64,000 nucleotides of DNA from Zygnema cylindricum (GCA_037447655.1 JBBHKE010000657.1:24675-88674); one strand, 5' to 3'. Positions 42,119 to 55,265 are shown, numbered from the stretch's first letter. The notes: generated by a model not told the origin, from the sequence alone. A program made the numbers and translations.

Positions 42119-44490
42119 ACAGGAGGTCTGGCGATACTGAAGCTGCATTAAGGTTGATTTATATTTGGAGAAGGTTCAGGTTTGTTTTTGGTTCATTTTT
42201 TTTTTGTGTCTTTTGTCTTTAGTACTCTAAAAAGTTTGACGAAGTTGATGTCGAACAGAGTGTTTAGTACTTCAGTAAACAAATGTGATTGGTGCAAGGT
42301 TTCTGTTGTGGTATTGTGTTGAACTTTGCGAAGGATAAAGATATCTTACACGTGTATGTCACGAGTTGTACAAAAGGCTAAGGGATTAACGGCATTAAAA
42401 GGGGTTTTTGTCGATAATGAAATGTCTTTAAGTGGAGAATGTGATGCATGGTAATGTCTCTTGTTCAAAAGGCTATAATATTTCCAGATGTTTGTAGGTA
42501 GGTGTGTTTTTGACTTGGTTTTTTTTTCCCTCAGTTTGGCTGGATAACAGATTGGTGTGTACGCAACTTTTCTACCTTTGTAGAAAAAAAAAGTAGGTGG
42601 TTGCTTTGTCTAGCAGTTCATGTATTTTATGCTCCATCCGTGACATTGGCTTGTATTGCTGGACTTGGCGGTGCCGTTTTATTTGGGATTGAGCACACCA
42701 CCAGGATATGTTGGTTGACCATTATTTTCGTTATTTGGCATCGATGAATTGAAACTGTGCCCTTAAGGTGTAAAAAGGGTTGCTGTATAAGTGAGAAGAC
42801 TATTTTTTGTTGTATGTGTGTACTCGTCATGTCACTGTACATAGGATTTTAATCATGAAAATGCGTATAAATCTGGTTTTTGTGTTACATGCTCTGCGTT
42901 GGAAGCGCGTCATCATTAAGGAATTCCTCACATGATTAAAGTTGCGCGATTTTTTTTTCTTAGCTGTACATTTAATAGTTGTTTATTTTATCATATACTG
43001 AATTTATCACCTCCGATGTGTCCAATTACGACGTATGGTGTAGTGTATTGATTGTCAGAAGGTCTTCATAACGGTTATCCGACTTAGGGTTTCGATTTAC
43101 AGCACTATTGTTGAATATGGTCTGCTCTTTATAATTGTAACAGATGAACATATATTTTCAGTAGCTGGAATCGTACACGAGTCTATTGTGATAAAGAATC
43201 TCCATGTTGAGAGAATATCCACCGAAAAGGTGTTCCTTTAAAATTTCCTAAAAAATTGAGTCTGATCAGTTTGTTCCCCTTCTCTGCTCCAAGAGGCCGA
43301 CGTAATCATACCAATAATTGCATGTTCCCTCATCTTGTGAAGATGGTATGTGACACATGCTGTTTCCTGGAGTATTTAAAATGTTGTTAGAAGTTGCTCC
43401 AACGTCATATAACCTCACAAGAAAAGTATGTGTGAAACTCATTCATTTGGGCTCGTTAAGTCATCAGTTTAAATTACCGGACCAATATAGTGTGACTCCA
43501 TATTGCCCAAATGCATGCCTCATAAGTAACCATGTAATACCATATGCTTTTCGCTCGAACAATTTGAGCATTAGCACATAAAGAAGTTGCATGTGAACGC
43601 TTGTTGGTGTGGATGTTAAGTCAGGAATTAAACTCTTCAATGTTAAGGTTACTCGACGAAACAAGAAACGCTTTTACCAAAGGATCTTCATAGTGTAGCA
43701 CAAAATTAAAAATTAACAAAATGAGCATTTGATATATCTTTCACATAGCATATAAAAAATATGTAAAGATTCTATTTGTTTAGTATGGACTATACGCTTT
43801 TGCTAAACATACTTATTTTGAAATATGCGTACAATACCAGGTTGCCAAACAATCATGCATCCGAACCATTTCTCACATGGAATCAATCCATGATCAACAA
43901 CACATGATTGAATAACCAAATGTAGTGTGTACTGTTTTGGAGCGTTGGAGAAATTTGGGGTGTAGAGAGTTTAAAGTGGCCTCGATCGAAGTAATGGGTT
44001 ACGTTAACACACTAAAAGATTTAGTGCAGGATCTCTTGCTTTCGATTTAGAACTTGGTTTTCCCACCTTGTTTAAGCGTCTGAAAGGCGTTAACGGTCCA
44101 ACGGTCGTCTAATTGTACGAAGGTTTACCTTGGTTGTACCGTTAGGTAAAAGTCCAAGATTTCAAATTGCCAACTGTCTCCTCAAAAGGTTTAGGCGCAT
44201 AGCCGTTTACTGCGGTAAGATTGGATTAAATTTAGACGAACGGCAAGAATTTACATTTTCAAAATGATTTAAAAAAATAGACGGACACGATTTTCCATGA
44301 GTAATTTTCCACAAAAAGCCGGTGAAGAGTGCCGTTGAGCAGCGATTAATTTCAAACGAAAAACGCCAAAACGACACAAATATAACGCAAAAAAACATCC
44401 AAGCAATAACACGTGGACGAATCGTGCAAAAGTAAATTGTGGATATAGAATACAGTGTAAAAAATACAGTGCAGTACACCTTTTACAGTA
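42119..44490. other. Intergenic, no gene seen
   Basis: AT-rich, with only short ORFs. It includes the EMB8-like 3' UTR and the space before the next MITE. Confidence 0.5.
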
Positions 44491-45040
44491 CACAGTCAAT
44501 CGCTATTAGAGTATATAACGCCAATTTGGTGCCCTTTTTTCAAAAAAAAAAACCTGAAATACAATCCATAATTCTATTTTTTCCATTATTCTAATTAGGT
44601 TTTTTTTTCAATTAGCGTTAATAGTGGAAGTACACTGTGATGGAAATAGTGTTGCGTATGGACAGGGTATCTTCGTACGAAATGGTACTTTTTGAATTAC
44701 AAAAGCATAAAAAGACACTTAACATTATTGCGCACACATGTGAATGTGCACTGGAAGAAAGAGATGCAAACTCGTCAACAAAAATCACGTTCTCATATGT
44801 TCATCCGTCGACTGTGTGAACAGCGCGACGGCGTACGAATTGTCAGATTTTGTACGGATACACATATTACTGTAGACATCGAAAGGGCGGGTATTTATTA
44901 TTCAGGACAACCCAAAATACAGTTAGGGATTATTAGAATATATATTTTTTTTCAAAAAAAAATAATTCCCGATTAGTGTTAATAACACTAATTTTTTTTT
45001 TACGCTATTTATTCCTTTACTCTAATAGCGATTGACGGTG
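44491..45040. mobile_element. Mariner-like MITE, about 550 bp
   Basis: The left end cacagtcaatcgctattaga and right end taatagcgattgacggtg are flanked by TA at 44489-44490 and 45041-45042. It shares interior words with 56093-56649 (gtgtgaa...gacggcgtacga-type, cgaaatggtacttttt). Confidence 0.75.
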
Positions 45041-45766
45041 TAGTGAATACAAAAAAAGATTACCGATGGACATCATCGGACGGTTAAAATTTTAAAGCCT
45101 CTCCTATCCTCGTGGAATTTGTCGGTAAAACTTCATTTATTGAATCGCGTTCAGCGCCTAAAAGTTATGTCACTTTGAAGGGAAGGTCGCCGTATGCTTT
45201 TCAAATGCTAGCATTGCGCTCCAAGAAACCCCAGACAAGAAGAACTTTGGGAAGTCATTCTTTTTGTCATAATAGGGCTTGCTTAATGCTTTTATCATGG
45301 TTTAAAGTACATCAAAAAGATATTTTCTCAAATATCTGAATCGCTAGGCAGTTGTAATTTGATTTTCTCTATTTAGTGGAGTTCGCCCTTTGGAAAGGAA
45401 TATGGCTTTAGTGAAAGATGCAAATGAATATGTTTTCTTGTTAAAATAGGTTGAACTTTGGACAAAGATAGCAAGAGTAGGAATTTTGGCTGTAATATCA
45501 GTAAAATTATCTTCTGGACAATTAACTACTGAACATACGTTTTGATTAGTCAGCTGAGCTGTATGACCATGAAGCGACAAAAAGAAATCTGACTACCAAT
45601 TGAATCCTTGTGAACATATGCCATTAATTTAACAATTTATTGCCTGAGTAAATAGACTGTTGCCTGATGGTTCCTGCTTACTTTTTAAGCCGACAGCTCT
45701 TCTTTGACGGAAGCCACACGTAGATATCTGATACCCGAACAAAATCTGAAGCAGAACCTTTGAAAG

Positions 45767-48700
45767 ATGTCTTCCTCCTCGGCTTTCGATGTAATAGGGG
45801 CATCTATGGGCACTAACAAGATGACACCTGGTAAGACAGCTGGTGTTGAAAATATGACTCCTCGACGTAGCTTTGCGAACATCACGAACATTGCAAGTTC
45901 TGAACTTCGTGATAGAAGTAACGCTGCTTCTCCTTCAGCCAAAAACATCCGCAGGATGATGGATCAGGTAAGGTGGAGGGATTTCTCACTGCCACTGGAA
46001 CAGCAGTTATTGAGAAGAGAAATACTTTAGAAATCGCAATAACACATGCTGAAATATCCATGGGTCGTAGCAGATGCCAGCCATCAATAAATTGGTTCCA
46101 TGCTCCATGCCAAAGTACTGAATATCTTCCATAGCTTCTTTTAAAATTATCTGTTGAGGTTCTGACGATATAGGCAGGAATTCACTGTGCAGGAATCTCG
46201 TTTACTACGAAAGATGGTGGCAGAGAAAGAGTATCCGCTGGATCCATCCAACCGCTGTCCATGAAGCAATATTGCTTTATGAGTTTCTAAATAGTCAAAT
46301 CAATGTTTCTCCTTTGTGATTACCTCGTCATTTACAATAGCTGCTAGTCTGGTGTTTAGCTGAAGTCTTTGCTGTATTTTGGTTGACTGTTTATGCTATT
46401 AATAACCTTGCATAATTTTCGACATCCACTTGTAAACAACCTTGTTGATACATTTGATGCTTAACCTTGACTTACTTCGAAGATCATTATTGGAAATTCA
46501 AGGCGAACAGTTGAAGCAGGCACAGTCCAACTTGGTCCTCACCGTGCGTCGCAGTTCGGCTGTGAACAATGAGCTCATTGACTACAACAAAAGGCTCCAG
46601 CAGGTGAGCTCCAGCATCCAGAAAATGTTAATGTACTTGGCGACACAGTTTTTTGCTGGGCTTTGATTTCTCTTGCAATACCTCATACTTCTTAAACACG
46701 TAGGATGACGATGATGTACTTGTTTATGAAGCAGTTTTTATTCTCGTCATAACGTCATTTTCACTTTTTACCATAGGAATCCACAAGATTGGTGCTAATC
46801 ATGCCCAACAGTGACGTTCCTGTTTCTTCTTATTGTGGAGATAATTTGCATGCTCAAATGTTTTTATACTTCTAAAAATTTGTTTATTCTATCATTATAT
46901 GATAGCCGGTTCTAGCAAGCATGCATGACATTCACCTTTCCCTCTTCATTTCTCTCTTTGGGACACGGTGTCCAAGAGTTTTCTAATAATCCTTATCCGA
47001 ATTCGGACACTGAATTTTTCAATGCAAACATAGAGCATTCTGTACTTGATTTAATAAAGACCTTTATTTTTTTACATTTCTATTTGTTCTTTCCGTAATT
47101 GTTCTAATAATTATTTTTTCTTTTACTTTTTACTCTGTTTTTCTATGCAGGAAGTTTATCAATCGAAAGAAACGGTGAGGTTGACTGCAGAGCCTGGAAG
47201 CTTCCAAATATGGCACAAATTGGACGTTCTGTGCGCAGCAGGAAAAGAACAAGCCTGTCAACTTTAAATGATCAAACTTTTAGATTTTAAACCTGAGCCC
47301 ATTATGAAGGCTTATTATATGTACTCAGATGGTTCACCATCGCACTGTTTAATTAGGCTTATACTCATGCTATTTTGTAGTTTTGCAGCTTTAATCAGTG
47401 TCTGACTCATGAGGGATTCATATGGTTTGATAAGTGCAGGTGACACTGCTTCATCAGAAGTACACGAAAGACCTTGCTGTTAGCCGTGCTATTAAGAAGG
47501 ATCTCGAGGTAAGAATGTTTGGAAGATAGGCCATTCGGCAACTAACCATTTCTCCCATGAGCTTCAACTTTTTAGTAATTTTGTTGTGCTATTGCACTTA
47601 ATGCAAGAGCTGTGTTAGGTTTGGCAAAGATCTTGAGAAATAAATTAACACTTGAATAAAAACAGTTTTATCTTTTCATATTATTTTCGTGCAGGGGAAA
47701 GTGACACAGTTGATGGACGAAAACAGCAAGCTTAAGGAAGAGAACAAGTTATTAAGAGTGAGCTAATCTCTTCCTGTTTACTTGCTGCAAGAACATATTT
47801 ATGTTCCTATTAAGCTGAATACAAGAACACAACACACACTGCAATGCTTTTGATCCCGCTTTGTTTCTTTTCTTACAGGAAAAAGAGGAGATTCAAGAGA
47901 ATGCTTCAACAAACGTGCCACAGGCGTTATCTCAAAATGTGCCACAAGTGTCATCTCAAAATGTGCCTAAATCTGCAACTCTTGACGTGAACAATGACGC
48001 CCAAACAGGTATGCCTTTTCAACATGTTAGTGATTTGTTTAGTGACAAGATCAACAACAGATATACCAACAGAAAGTGACAGATATATTTACTCCCTGTT
48101 TTGTTTGTAAAAAAGAGACTGAAATTCAAATCAATATTTGTAATATTTTCTTCAGTTCGATATTTTTGGTAATTGCTTTGTAAAACAACTTCATGTGTAT
48201 GTGCTCACTTTAACAGTGGAACCAATTTGAAATGCAGGGAATTTTCTTGGCGATTTTAACAGCTTGTCTTTCATCTGCCCGCCAACTCGAGGCCCAAGGT
48301 ATGCACAGACTTTCTCGCCTGTGAAGGAGTCTTAATAGAGTGAATGAATAAACATAAGTGTAACAAAGCAGTAATTGTAGCTGAATTATAGTTAATTAGT
48401 GGATAAACAAGAAAAAAAATGCAGTGAAGAACTTTAACACCAGTCATCTTGATATGTGTCTAATTACCACTTTTGAGCATTGTCCGATTTGCGGTGTGTA
48501 TTATATCGTGTATTTCATCTCTGAAAGAGCTTATTGGAATTGCAGAAACCTGCATATGTTCAACTGTGATTTTTTTGCTAACAGCAAGGTGTTAATTGTC
48601 GTTGACCATGATGTTTCCTGAATTATGTCAAACATTACTCATGGATTTTGATCAACGACTTGAGGTGGTTCTTGCAGATCTAGTTTGGATCTTCGAAAAT

Positions 48701-49809
48701 CCACTCTACAGGCCAAGGAGCTTCACCTACCGACCAATACTCTTGAAAGTAACGACAAGTGGACTGCACCTGCAATAGTTTCAAACTTGGAGTCCATCCG
48801 TGCAGCAATGCCGCTATTGGAGGAGGAAACAGAGGAAGAAGATGGAGAGTCAACAGAGGAGCTCAGTCGTGACTTCACAGGGCTATCTGATAAGACAAGA
48901 GCAGGAAAAGCGGCAAGGAAAAGCATTGCAAACAAGAAGCAGGAAGAGGAAGATAGGATCAGGCAAGCAGAGATACTTTCCAAGGACAAACAGGTCTGTG
49001 ACAAGACGGGAAATAACAGTTTGCTGAAATGTTTGGAGCGGCAGGTGAAACAGGAATACTCAACCATTCAAAGTCCGTCCCATACTCAAGTTGACAACAG
49101 TTCGTTGGCACCAAAAATAGCTGAAAATGAGAATTTTTACAGTTGTGATGAATCTGTGACAGAATTGAAAATCAGCAAAGGTCAAGAATCAGGTCGAATA
49201 AGAGCGAATTGTAATGAAAAAAGGTTGAAGGGGAAAACAACGGCCCCTTGGGTTTTGGGAAGGTCTTGCAAGTCAGCGAAAGGGATGCCAAACGAAGGAG
49301 GGTGCAGAAAATCGGTTCTTATAGACTTAACAACTCCGACAAAGACAGAACAGAAAGATAGCACCACTGGCCATCATCGGGTGGTCAGCCCTTGGGAAGA
49401 GTTTCTTTGTCAAGAAGGCAAACTTAAACAGTATCATCGAATGGGACTGCGAAAACCTCCGCCTCTGAAAGAATCTTCTTCCAGTGGGAATGGTAAGGAG
49501 AGTCTTGTTCAAGCTCTTGAACCCGAAACTGAAACTGGGACAGAGGAGGAGACTTCACTGCGAACAAACAAACGCCAATCAAACAATGTATTTCAAAATC
49601 TGACAAAAGAACCTGCAGATACGGAAGTCAGCACAGCTGTACTTAAGAAGGAAAATCATGAAGCTTCAAGTTCATCACAGCCTATGTCGACAAATTTTCC
49701 TGTATTCGGTGTCGATGAAAAACCACTGCGCCAACCCAGGCGAGCTGCAGCAGCTGTAGTTTCTTACAGAGAGCCTAATCTGAAGGGAAAGATGCGACGA
49801 CCTTGGTAA
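45767..49809 (+). CDS. SGO: Shugoshin, centromeric cohesin protector
   Basis: Shugoshin recruits PP2A to centromeres and shields cohesin from separase. Exons: 45767-45967, 46178-46230, 46483-46603, 47151-47174, 47440-47508, 47695-47757, 47879-48008, 48238-48298, 48678-49809. All phases agree and the product is 617 residues. The N-terminal exon has the Lys/Arg-rich RRSFANITNI motif typical of plant SGO. Exons 2-6 encode a heptad-rich coiled coil (LLRKMVAEKE, LLEIQGEQLKQAQSN, VNNELIDYNKRLQQ, QLMDENSKLKEENKLL), the PP2A-binding and dimer region. The long last exon is disordered and acidic/basic, and ends in the SGO C-motif RQPRRAAAAVVSYREPNLKG then KMRRPW, which binds phosphorylated H2A. Exon 7 has a small SQNVPQVSSQNVP repeat. 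Confidence 0.9.
47323..47354 (+). mobile_element. Solo LINE 3' tail in shugoshin intron 4
   Basis: A 31-base match (actcagatggttcaccatcg then cactgtttaat) to the 3' termini of the two LINEs at 15807-15840 and, on the minus strand, 8142-8111. Nothing of the LINE body precedes it. Confidence 0.5.
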
Positions 49810-52800
49810 ATGGGATAACAATCCAATTGAACTGGGAATGCATCTTATTTAAGTCTTATAATTCGGATAATAAGATTCGGATCTCATGTAAGTCTCATGT
49901 TTTGGATTCGACAGCATACGGCGTTCTTGGTATGAGGAAGATCGTAGTGGATAAAGTAGTGACTTGAAGGGAGTGACAGGAAATTATACTTACGATGTTC
50001 AACATGCAGATCTTAAGCATTACAGCCTAAATCTGCAGCTTGTTGAACAATGTAGAATATTTGCATTTCAGTCTCATAGAGTTCTTTCCTTAAAATTTGC
50101 CCCATAAAGACATCCTAGTGTACACAAGTGGTGTAGCATCTTGAAAATTCTGTGTAAAAATATGATATGGTGACTTTTTGTATGCATGCCTTGCTGAACC
50201 TACTACGCATATGTACATAATACAGGCGGTGTTGGAAGGCAAACAACCTAATTGGTGTATGATGTCTGGTATGATACTAACGAGCATGTTACAGAGAATC
50301 TGTTAAAACTAGGGTTTTCATGACATCAGATAAAGACTTCTGTATTCAATGTACTTGAACGTTGCGTACGAAACTACACCGCCCATCGTTCCTAAAATTA
50401 CTAACACATTTGGTCGCTAATTTTTTGGGACGAAAAGCATAAAATAGTGTTTACACGGCATTATTTTAGGGAGTGGGCTATAACTTGCCGCGTCTCCTTC
50501 CACTAAATTAGTACTCTATATTCCAATTTCGCAATGACACTATCAAATCGTTCTCTTAAAAATGAGTAACCCCCTTTGCTGATTTAGGAAGCACAAAACA
50601 ATTTGATGGCTTTGCAAGGGTAGCATCCAAAGTGCACTTTTCTACAAAGGTTAAAAAAAGAGCACAGGGAAAAACGGCTAGTTGAATTTTGCAAAGTAAA
50701 TACTATTTTCCACCACATCAACACAAGTGTGTCAGGGGGTATTTGATGCCTTTGATCACCATTAACTTGCCAATCAGTAGCAGTATGTTAACTTGCTGCT
50801 ATAAAATAGTCAGGCAAATGAGCAAAACGGCTCCACTTCCAAGAAGTGCCAGCAAAGCAATTATTTGAGAAATGTGTTAAAACAATCGCAAGTCAATTTA
50901 AAAATTAAGAAACAATCTCTAGTTAGTGGGAAATCGCAAGGTACCTGACTTTGACTTAAAGCTTCCCCTTAGCCAACTTTCCATCGTGTTCAAAAACACT
51001 GTCATTCGCTGCTTTTCAGTAGTGAAGGTGTGTAAAACAAAGATTTTGGATCTCATTAGAACTAGCAGATGTATGGAACCAGCAATTCTCTCTGTTTTTT
51101 ATTTAATCACACAGTATCATTTTTCCTGGATGGAACTCAAGGGTGGGAATACCAACCGCAATCATGAGATATATTTTGAGGTATTCAAAGGGGCTTTAAA
51201 ACACAGTATCAGATAAACGAGTTCGAGACATTGTTTTATAATCTGTACTGAGAAGGTGGAGCCATTTGCAATAGTACAAGAAAGACGAGTATAAATGGAC
51301 ACTCAAATTGCAACATACTTCCATCTTACATAAATTGCTTCACCATAAAACCGCAGTAAAAAAAAAGAATAGTATGTGTTACCAATTCTATTTCCGGATC
51401 GATCAACATGGATGATTGGCCGAGACCAGAGTATTGTTATTAACTCTAACAGCGATTCAGGGTGTAGAGTTGTACCACCTAAGAAACTATACCTTGACAT
51501 CTACCAAAATATGTACCAGATTCAACGTATTCACCAGATTATTCTATTGAAATGATCGACAGTACAACTGTCTACCATCACAGAAAAAAACACTTGAACA
51601 CTTGATTGGATTTATATATTTAATACTTGAATGGTTAATTGTGCTGACAGGTCAACACTCACGTCAAGCAAATACTGTTGCCAAGATTGCCTCAAGTGAT
51701 TGCCACAATTTGCACCGCGTTTTTATTTTTTAAGGTGACGCCACCTATGCAAGGACTAAAAATTTCCACGTAACATTGAATCCAGATAGCGAAAACATTT
51801 TCAAAAACCTGAAGTCTATCAAATCTGACATTCTGAAAGGTGAGACACTTGCGAGTTCTTTTCCGATTTCCATTTGATGCCTCCCTATCCCTCTTTTCAA
51901 AATAAATTGCTCAATACCGTAAGTTTTTCTTTTAAGAAGTACCTCTTGTACACCAATCAAGATCACACGCCACAAGAGCAAAAAAAGGAGAACTGCACTT
52001 TCCTTTCTCCATTGTTAACAAGTTAACTTTCTTTTGGCAATACAAAAGTGATGATTGCACACTCCCACCTCTTTCCCTGAATGTACAACAACTACGCACG
52101 AAACTAGCATTGAGTTTGATGAACAAATATCCTAAACTACCTTCCAAATTATAACTACATAACTCAGATTCAGCAAAAGGCTTCTGCGAGCTTTAAGCGA
52201 GCAGTGCCACAAAACCTGGGAATTAGGGCAACGCTAGACATCCATAAGATTTGGCTGTAATAAATCTTTCTTCACAAAAGCTCCTGCAAAATCAGAAGGA
52301 ATGAAAATAGCGTTAGGGGGAGGGAGGGAGGTAGGGAGGGAGGAGGGGAGGGAGGGAAGTGGAGAAATTATGTTACAGAAGTAGTTCTGACAACTCTTTC
52401 CAGCATAACTACCATCAATAAGGATGAAATTTTTCAAATAATTGACCACCGTGACAAAAGTGAATTCAAAAAAGTCCAATAGGTGAGCAAGATGAACAAG
52501 TTACACTTTAGCTGTCAGAGACTCTCTTCGGAGATAAGCAAGACTCAGTTCAAGCCCATGTCTCGAAAAAAAAGGCTACTTCACTCTCGATTGCTATTAG
52601 TGTACAGGAAATATCACTGTACATGCGGAATTAGAATATATTACACTAAATTAGTGCAGTCCACTCCCTCAAATAGTGTAATACACTACTCATTTAAGGC
52701 CAAAAAAAGGACGCGGACGAATTACTGTTATTACCAATAATTCAATGGGCGATTTAGTTAAACGGCTACATCGAATAGTCATATTGTTCCAGGCATCATA

Positions 52801-53293
52801 TTGACAAAGAGCTAACAGCAAGAGACAAGTTTCAAGCCTTGAACAGATCATATGAATGGAGCATGAAATAAACATTGGCTAATCAAGCACGCAGATGCCT
52901 ATAAAGCAATTTTTTTTAACCTGAAACAGGTACATCTTGCGTAGACGTTGCTCCTCTAATGAGAAATTCTTATGCATTTGTACAGCATCATGAGCCAAAA
53001 AACCATGTTGAGTAGGCCAAAGAGGAAGGTTTTGAGAGACTCAAGAAACAACTCCGTCTGCCGAATACAACTAAATATGTTTCCAGACATTTTCCATCCC
53101 TGTCAATTATTTTTCCAGAATTCACATTGGTGTCAACTCCTGATCCAGTTATTCTAAGACGCAAACCTGAAGCACACATTCATAACATTCTTCTTATCAC
53201 CCTCACTCATTTTCATACACTCCTCGGGAAAAGTAAAAAAAGTCTGGTCAATGATGTTTACCGTTCCAATGAGTCTTCTGCCACATGCCCTGA
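49810..53293. other. Intergenic; shugoshin 3' UTR, MITE ends, G-rich tract
   Basis: No gene is seen. MITE-family termini occur at 50377 (caccgcccatcgtt, outward TA) and at 51464 (agcgattcagggtg then TA). These may be two broken elements or one element of about 1.1 kb. A decayed member lies at about 52588-52757. A G-rich tract (gggaggtagggagggagg) lies at 52316-52361. Confidence 0.45.
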
Positions 53294-53542
53294 TTACATA
53301 GTCGCTGTCAACTTTTTCTCCCTCATCAACTCCATTTTCTTCACACGCTCCAAGAATAGTTCATATTCACATTTTTCATAAGAATGGCGAAGATCATTGC
53401 ATTGCCATGGCAAATATAGCGTCTTTTGTCTGCACTTGTTCAATGGAATCAAGAGATGAGCGCAGTAATCCCTGGAGCCCATGGGAACCTTTGCTGCTTC
53501 CATTTCTTCCTGTGTAGCAACCATCTTCTTGCTCCCAGCCAT
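53294..53542 (-). CDS. NDUFB7: NADH dehydrogenase (complex I) subunit NDUFB7 / B18
   Basis: An 82-residue, intronless ORF. NDUFB7 is an accessory subunit of mitochondrial complex I on the intermembrane-space side, imported and oxidised by the Mia40 pathway. The sequence has MVATQEEMEAAKVPMGSRDY, then the two CX9C pairs CAHLLIPLNKC and CNDLRHSYEKC, between them the invariant LYLPWQC, then YELFLERVKKMELM. The family is usually about 100 residues in plants. Here the tail after the second Cys pair is short (MREKKLTATM) but contains nothing known to be essential. The start is the first Met and is preceded by a long GA tract on the sense strand. No second exon is required. Confidence 0.92.
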   Translation of the reverse strand: MAGSKKMVATQEEMEAAKVPMGSRDYCAHLLIPLNKCRQKTLYLPWQCNDLRHSYEKCEYELFLERVKKMELMREKKLTATM

Positions 53543-53586
53543 GGCTACTGAAGTTTTAAGTTCACAGGATAGGGTTTCGCTTTAGG

Positions 53587-53587
<1 letters not shown>

Positions 53588-53674
<87 letters not shown>

Positions 53675-53680
53675 TCGCTC
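53588..53680 (-). repeat. Long CT/GA dinucleotide repeat upstream of NDUFB7
   Basis: About 45 CT units on the plus strand (GA on the sense strand of NDUFB7), beginning about 45 bp before the ATG. It probably lies in the 5' UTR or core promoter, where GAGA-type sequences are common in plants. Confidence 0.85.
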
Positions 53681-53934
53681 TGCTTATGTACTGTACTGTA
53701 GTACGTCGACTTATAAGACAAACCCTAATTTTAGCAGAGGAGCATCACTATCAAGCTGCAGAGAAAATATGAACGCAGGAATCAGGATCACAAGTTTAGT
53801 GATGCGTATCGATCCTCGATCTGGAGAAATCGGCCGGATTTAAGTGATCGCTTGCCGATATTTAAAGATTTTTTATCCAATTCTGAGATGCTCAAATTTG
53901 CGATTCGATTCAAGAACGATAACTGTACATGAAT

Positions 53935-54677
53935 CAGAGGTCGCAAAAGTCAAAAAATTTCATACCCGAAACCGACCGTTTGTTTTTTTTCAAAATCTGA
54001 GTAACCGACGCCCGACCGAGTTTTGTCACGCTCCAAAATTGTTAACCGTTAACCGACCGTCGTTTACGAAAAAAAAAAAAAACCGAATCTTGATTTTTCG
54101 CGACTAACCGTGCCCGCCCGTAACCGAAAAAGTACAAAATTAGTCAATGTACGACGGAATAAGCCAATAATTACAATTTGTCGCGTTCCCTAAGATTTGT
54201 GAAATGAATAGTGTACTACCGTGTCAGATTTGCGACGCTTTGTCGCGTTCCCTAAGATTTTCGAAATGAATAGTGTACTCGTGTCAGATTTGCGACGCTT
54301 TGTCGCGTTCCCTAAGATTTTCGAAATGAATAGTGTACTCGTGTCAGATTTGCGACGCTTTGTCGCGTTCCCTTTGATTTGCGAAATAAATAGCTTACTA
54401 CAGTACCGTGTCAGATTTGCGACGCTAATCATGATGTCACGTACTTCCACAATACCAAAAGTACAAAGAACAATAATGTTGGAAAAAAAAGTACAAATTT
54501 TCTTTTTTCTGGTTTTTTGTTTGACCGACCGTAACTGACCGTTTTTTTTTTCTATGATGAGTCAACCGACCGTAACCGCCCGACCCCCAAAATTTGGCAA
54601 CCGAATCCGTTCCGGATCCGGCGCGGGCGGTCGGTTAACGGTCGGTCACGGTTTCGGTTGACCGTTTGCGACCTCTG
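53935..54677 (+). mobile_element. hAT-like MITE, copy 4
   Basis: A 743-bp element from cagaggtcgcaaaagtcaaa to tttgcgacctctg, with the 8-bp duplication acatgaat at 53927-53934 and 54678-54685. Subterminal accgacc/ggtcggt motifs are abundant. The interior carries a 60-bp tandem repeat. Confidence 0.92.
54180..54425 (+). repeat. 60-bp tandem repeat inside hAT-like MITE
   Basis: About four units (tgtcgcgttccctaagattt ... gtgtcagatttgcgacgct). The units at 54241-54300 and 54301-54360 are identical and the outer ones have diverged. The copy at 29051-29679 has about two units. Confidence 0.85.
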
Positions 54678-55184
54678 ACATGAATGAGTCTTTTTAATAT
54701 CGATGCCATACGATAATTTTTTTTTTTCCCGATGCAAGCTACGCATTTTACGATTCAGTTTCCAACTCTAAAATATAAATATAATAGTATTCACCTCCTT
54801 ATTTTGTGGAAAGGATCCTGTCCGTCAGATCAGTCATTTTTGGAATTTCGATTAATCCTGTATTTCCGTTTTTCCGTATTTTCAGCCTAAAATTGATTTT
54901 CAGGTTTACTTTTGAAGTTTGAAATATTGAAATGTGAAAGTTGAACGCTGATCTCTGAAACTTTCAGTGGTGGATCCAGCCGCCGACAATTGTTTCTTTT
55001 TTTCTTTTACCCTAAAATTCCTGTACCTCCTTTCCTAGTTTCACTGCAATTCTTCTACTTTTCCCCCTCTGTCACTGTCACAGTTCATACAAGTTTGCAG
55101 CCTTTTCTATTTGAAATTTACACCTTTTTTCTTGGAAAATTCCGGACACACAGCAGGAGTGAGAGTTATTTTGCTATTAAGGAT

Positions 55185-55246
55185 TGGAGAGGGAGAGAGA
55201 GAGGGAGAGAGAGGGAGAGAGAGAGTGGGAGAGAGAGAGAGAGAGC
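55185..55246 (+). repeat. GA-rich tract upstream of the helicase start codon
   Basis: A run of gagagggagagagagaggga-type sequence ends about 20 bp before the ATG at 55266. It is on the sense strand, as in NDUFB7. Confidence 0.8.
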
Positions 55247-55265
55247 TTATTGTCCTCGAACCATT

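Noticed and set aside
50377-51464. A single 1.1-kb mariner-like element
   Set aside because: Inverted ends with outward TA occur at both sides, but the ends match poorly to each other and an internal stretch (about 50400-50530) already looks like a complete worn MITE body. Two broken elements are equally likely.
51745-52147. Minus-strand ORFs between shugoshin and NDUFB7
   Set aside because: Short, no motif and no splice partners. I see nothing supporting a gene there.
54190-54538. ORFs on both strands with repeated MSDLRRFVAFPKIF or RRKSDTSTLF units
   Set aside because: The 60-bp tandem repeat is a multiple of three, so any open frame repeats. It lies inside a MITE.
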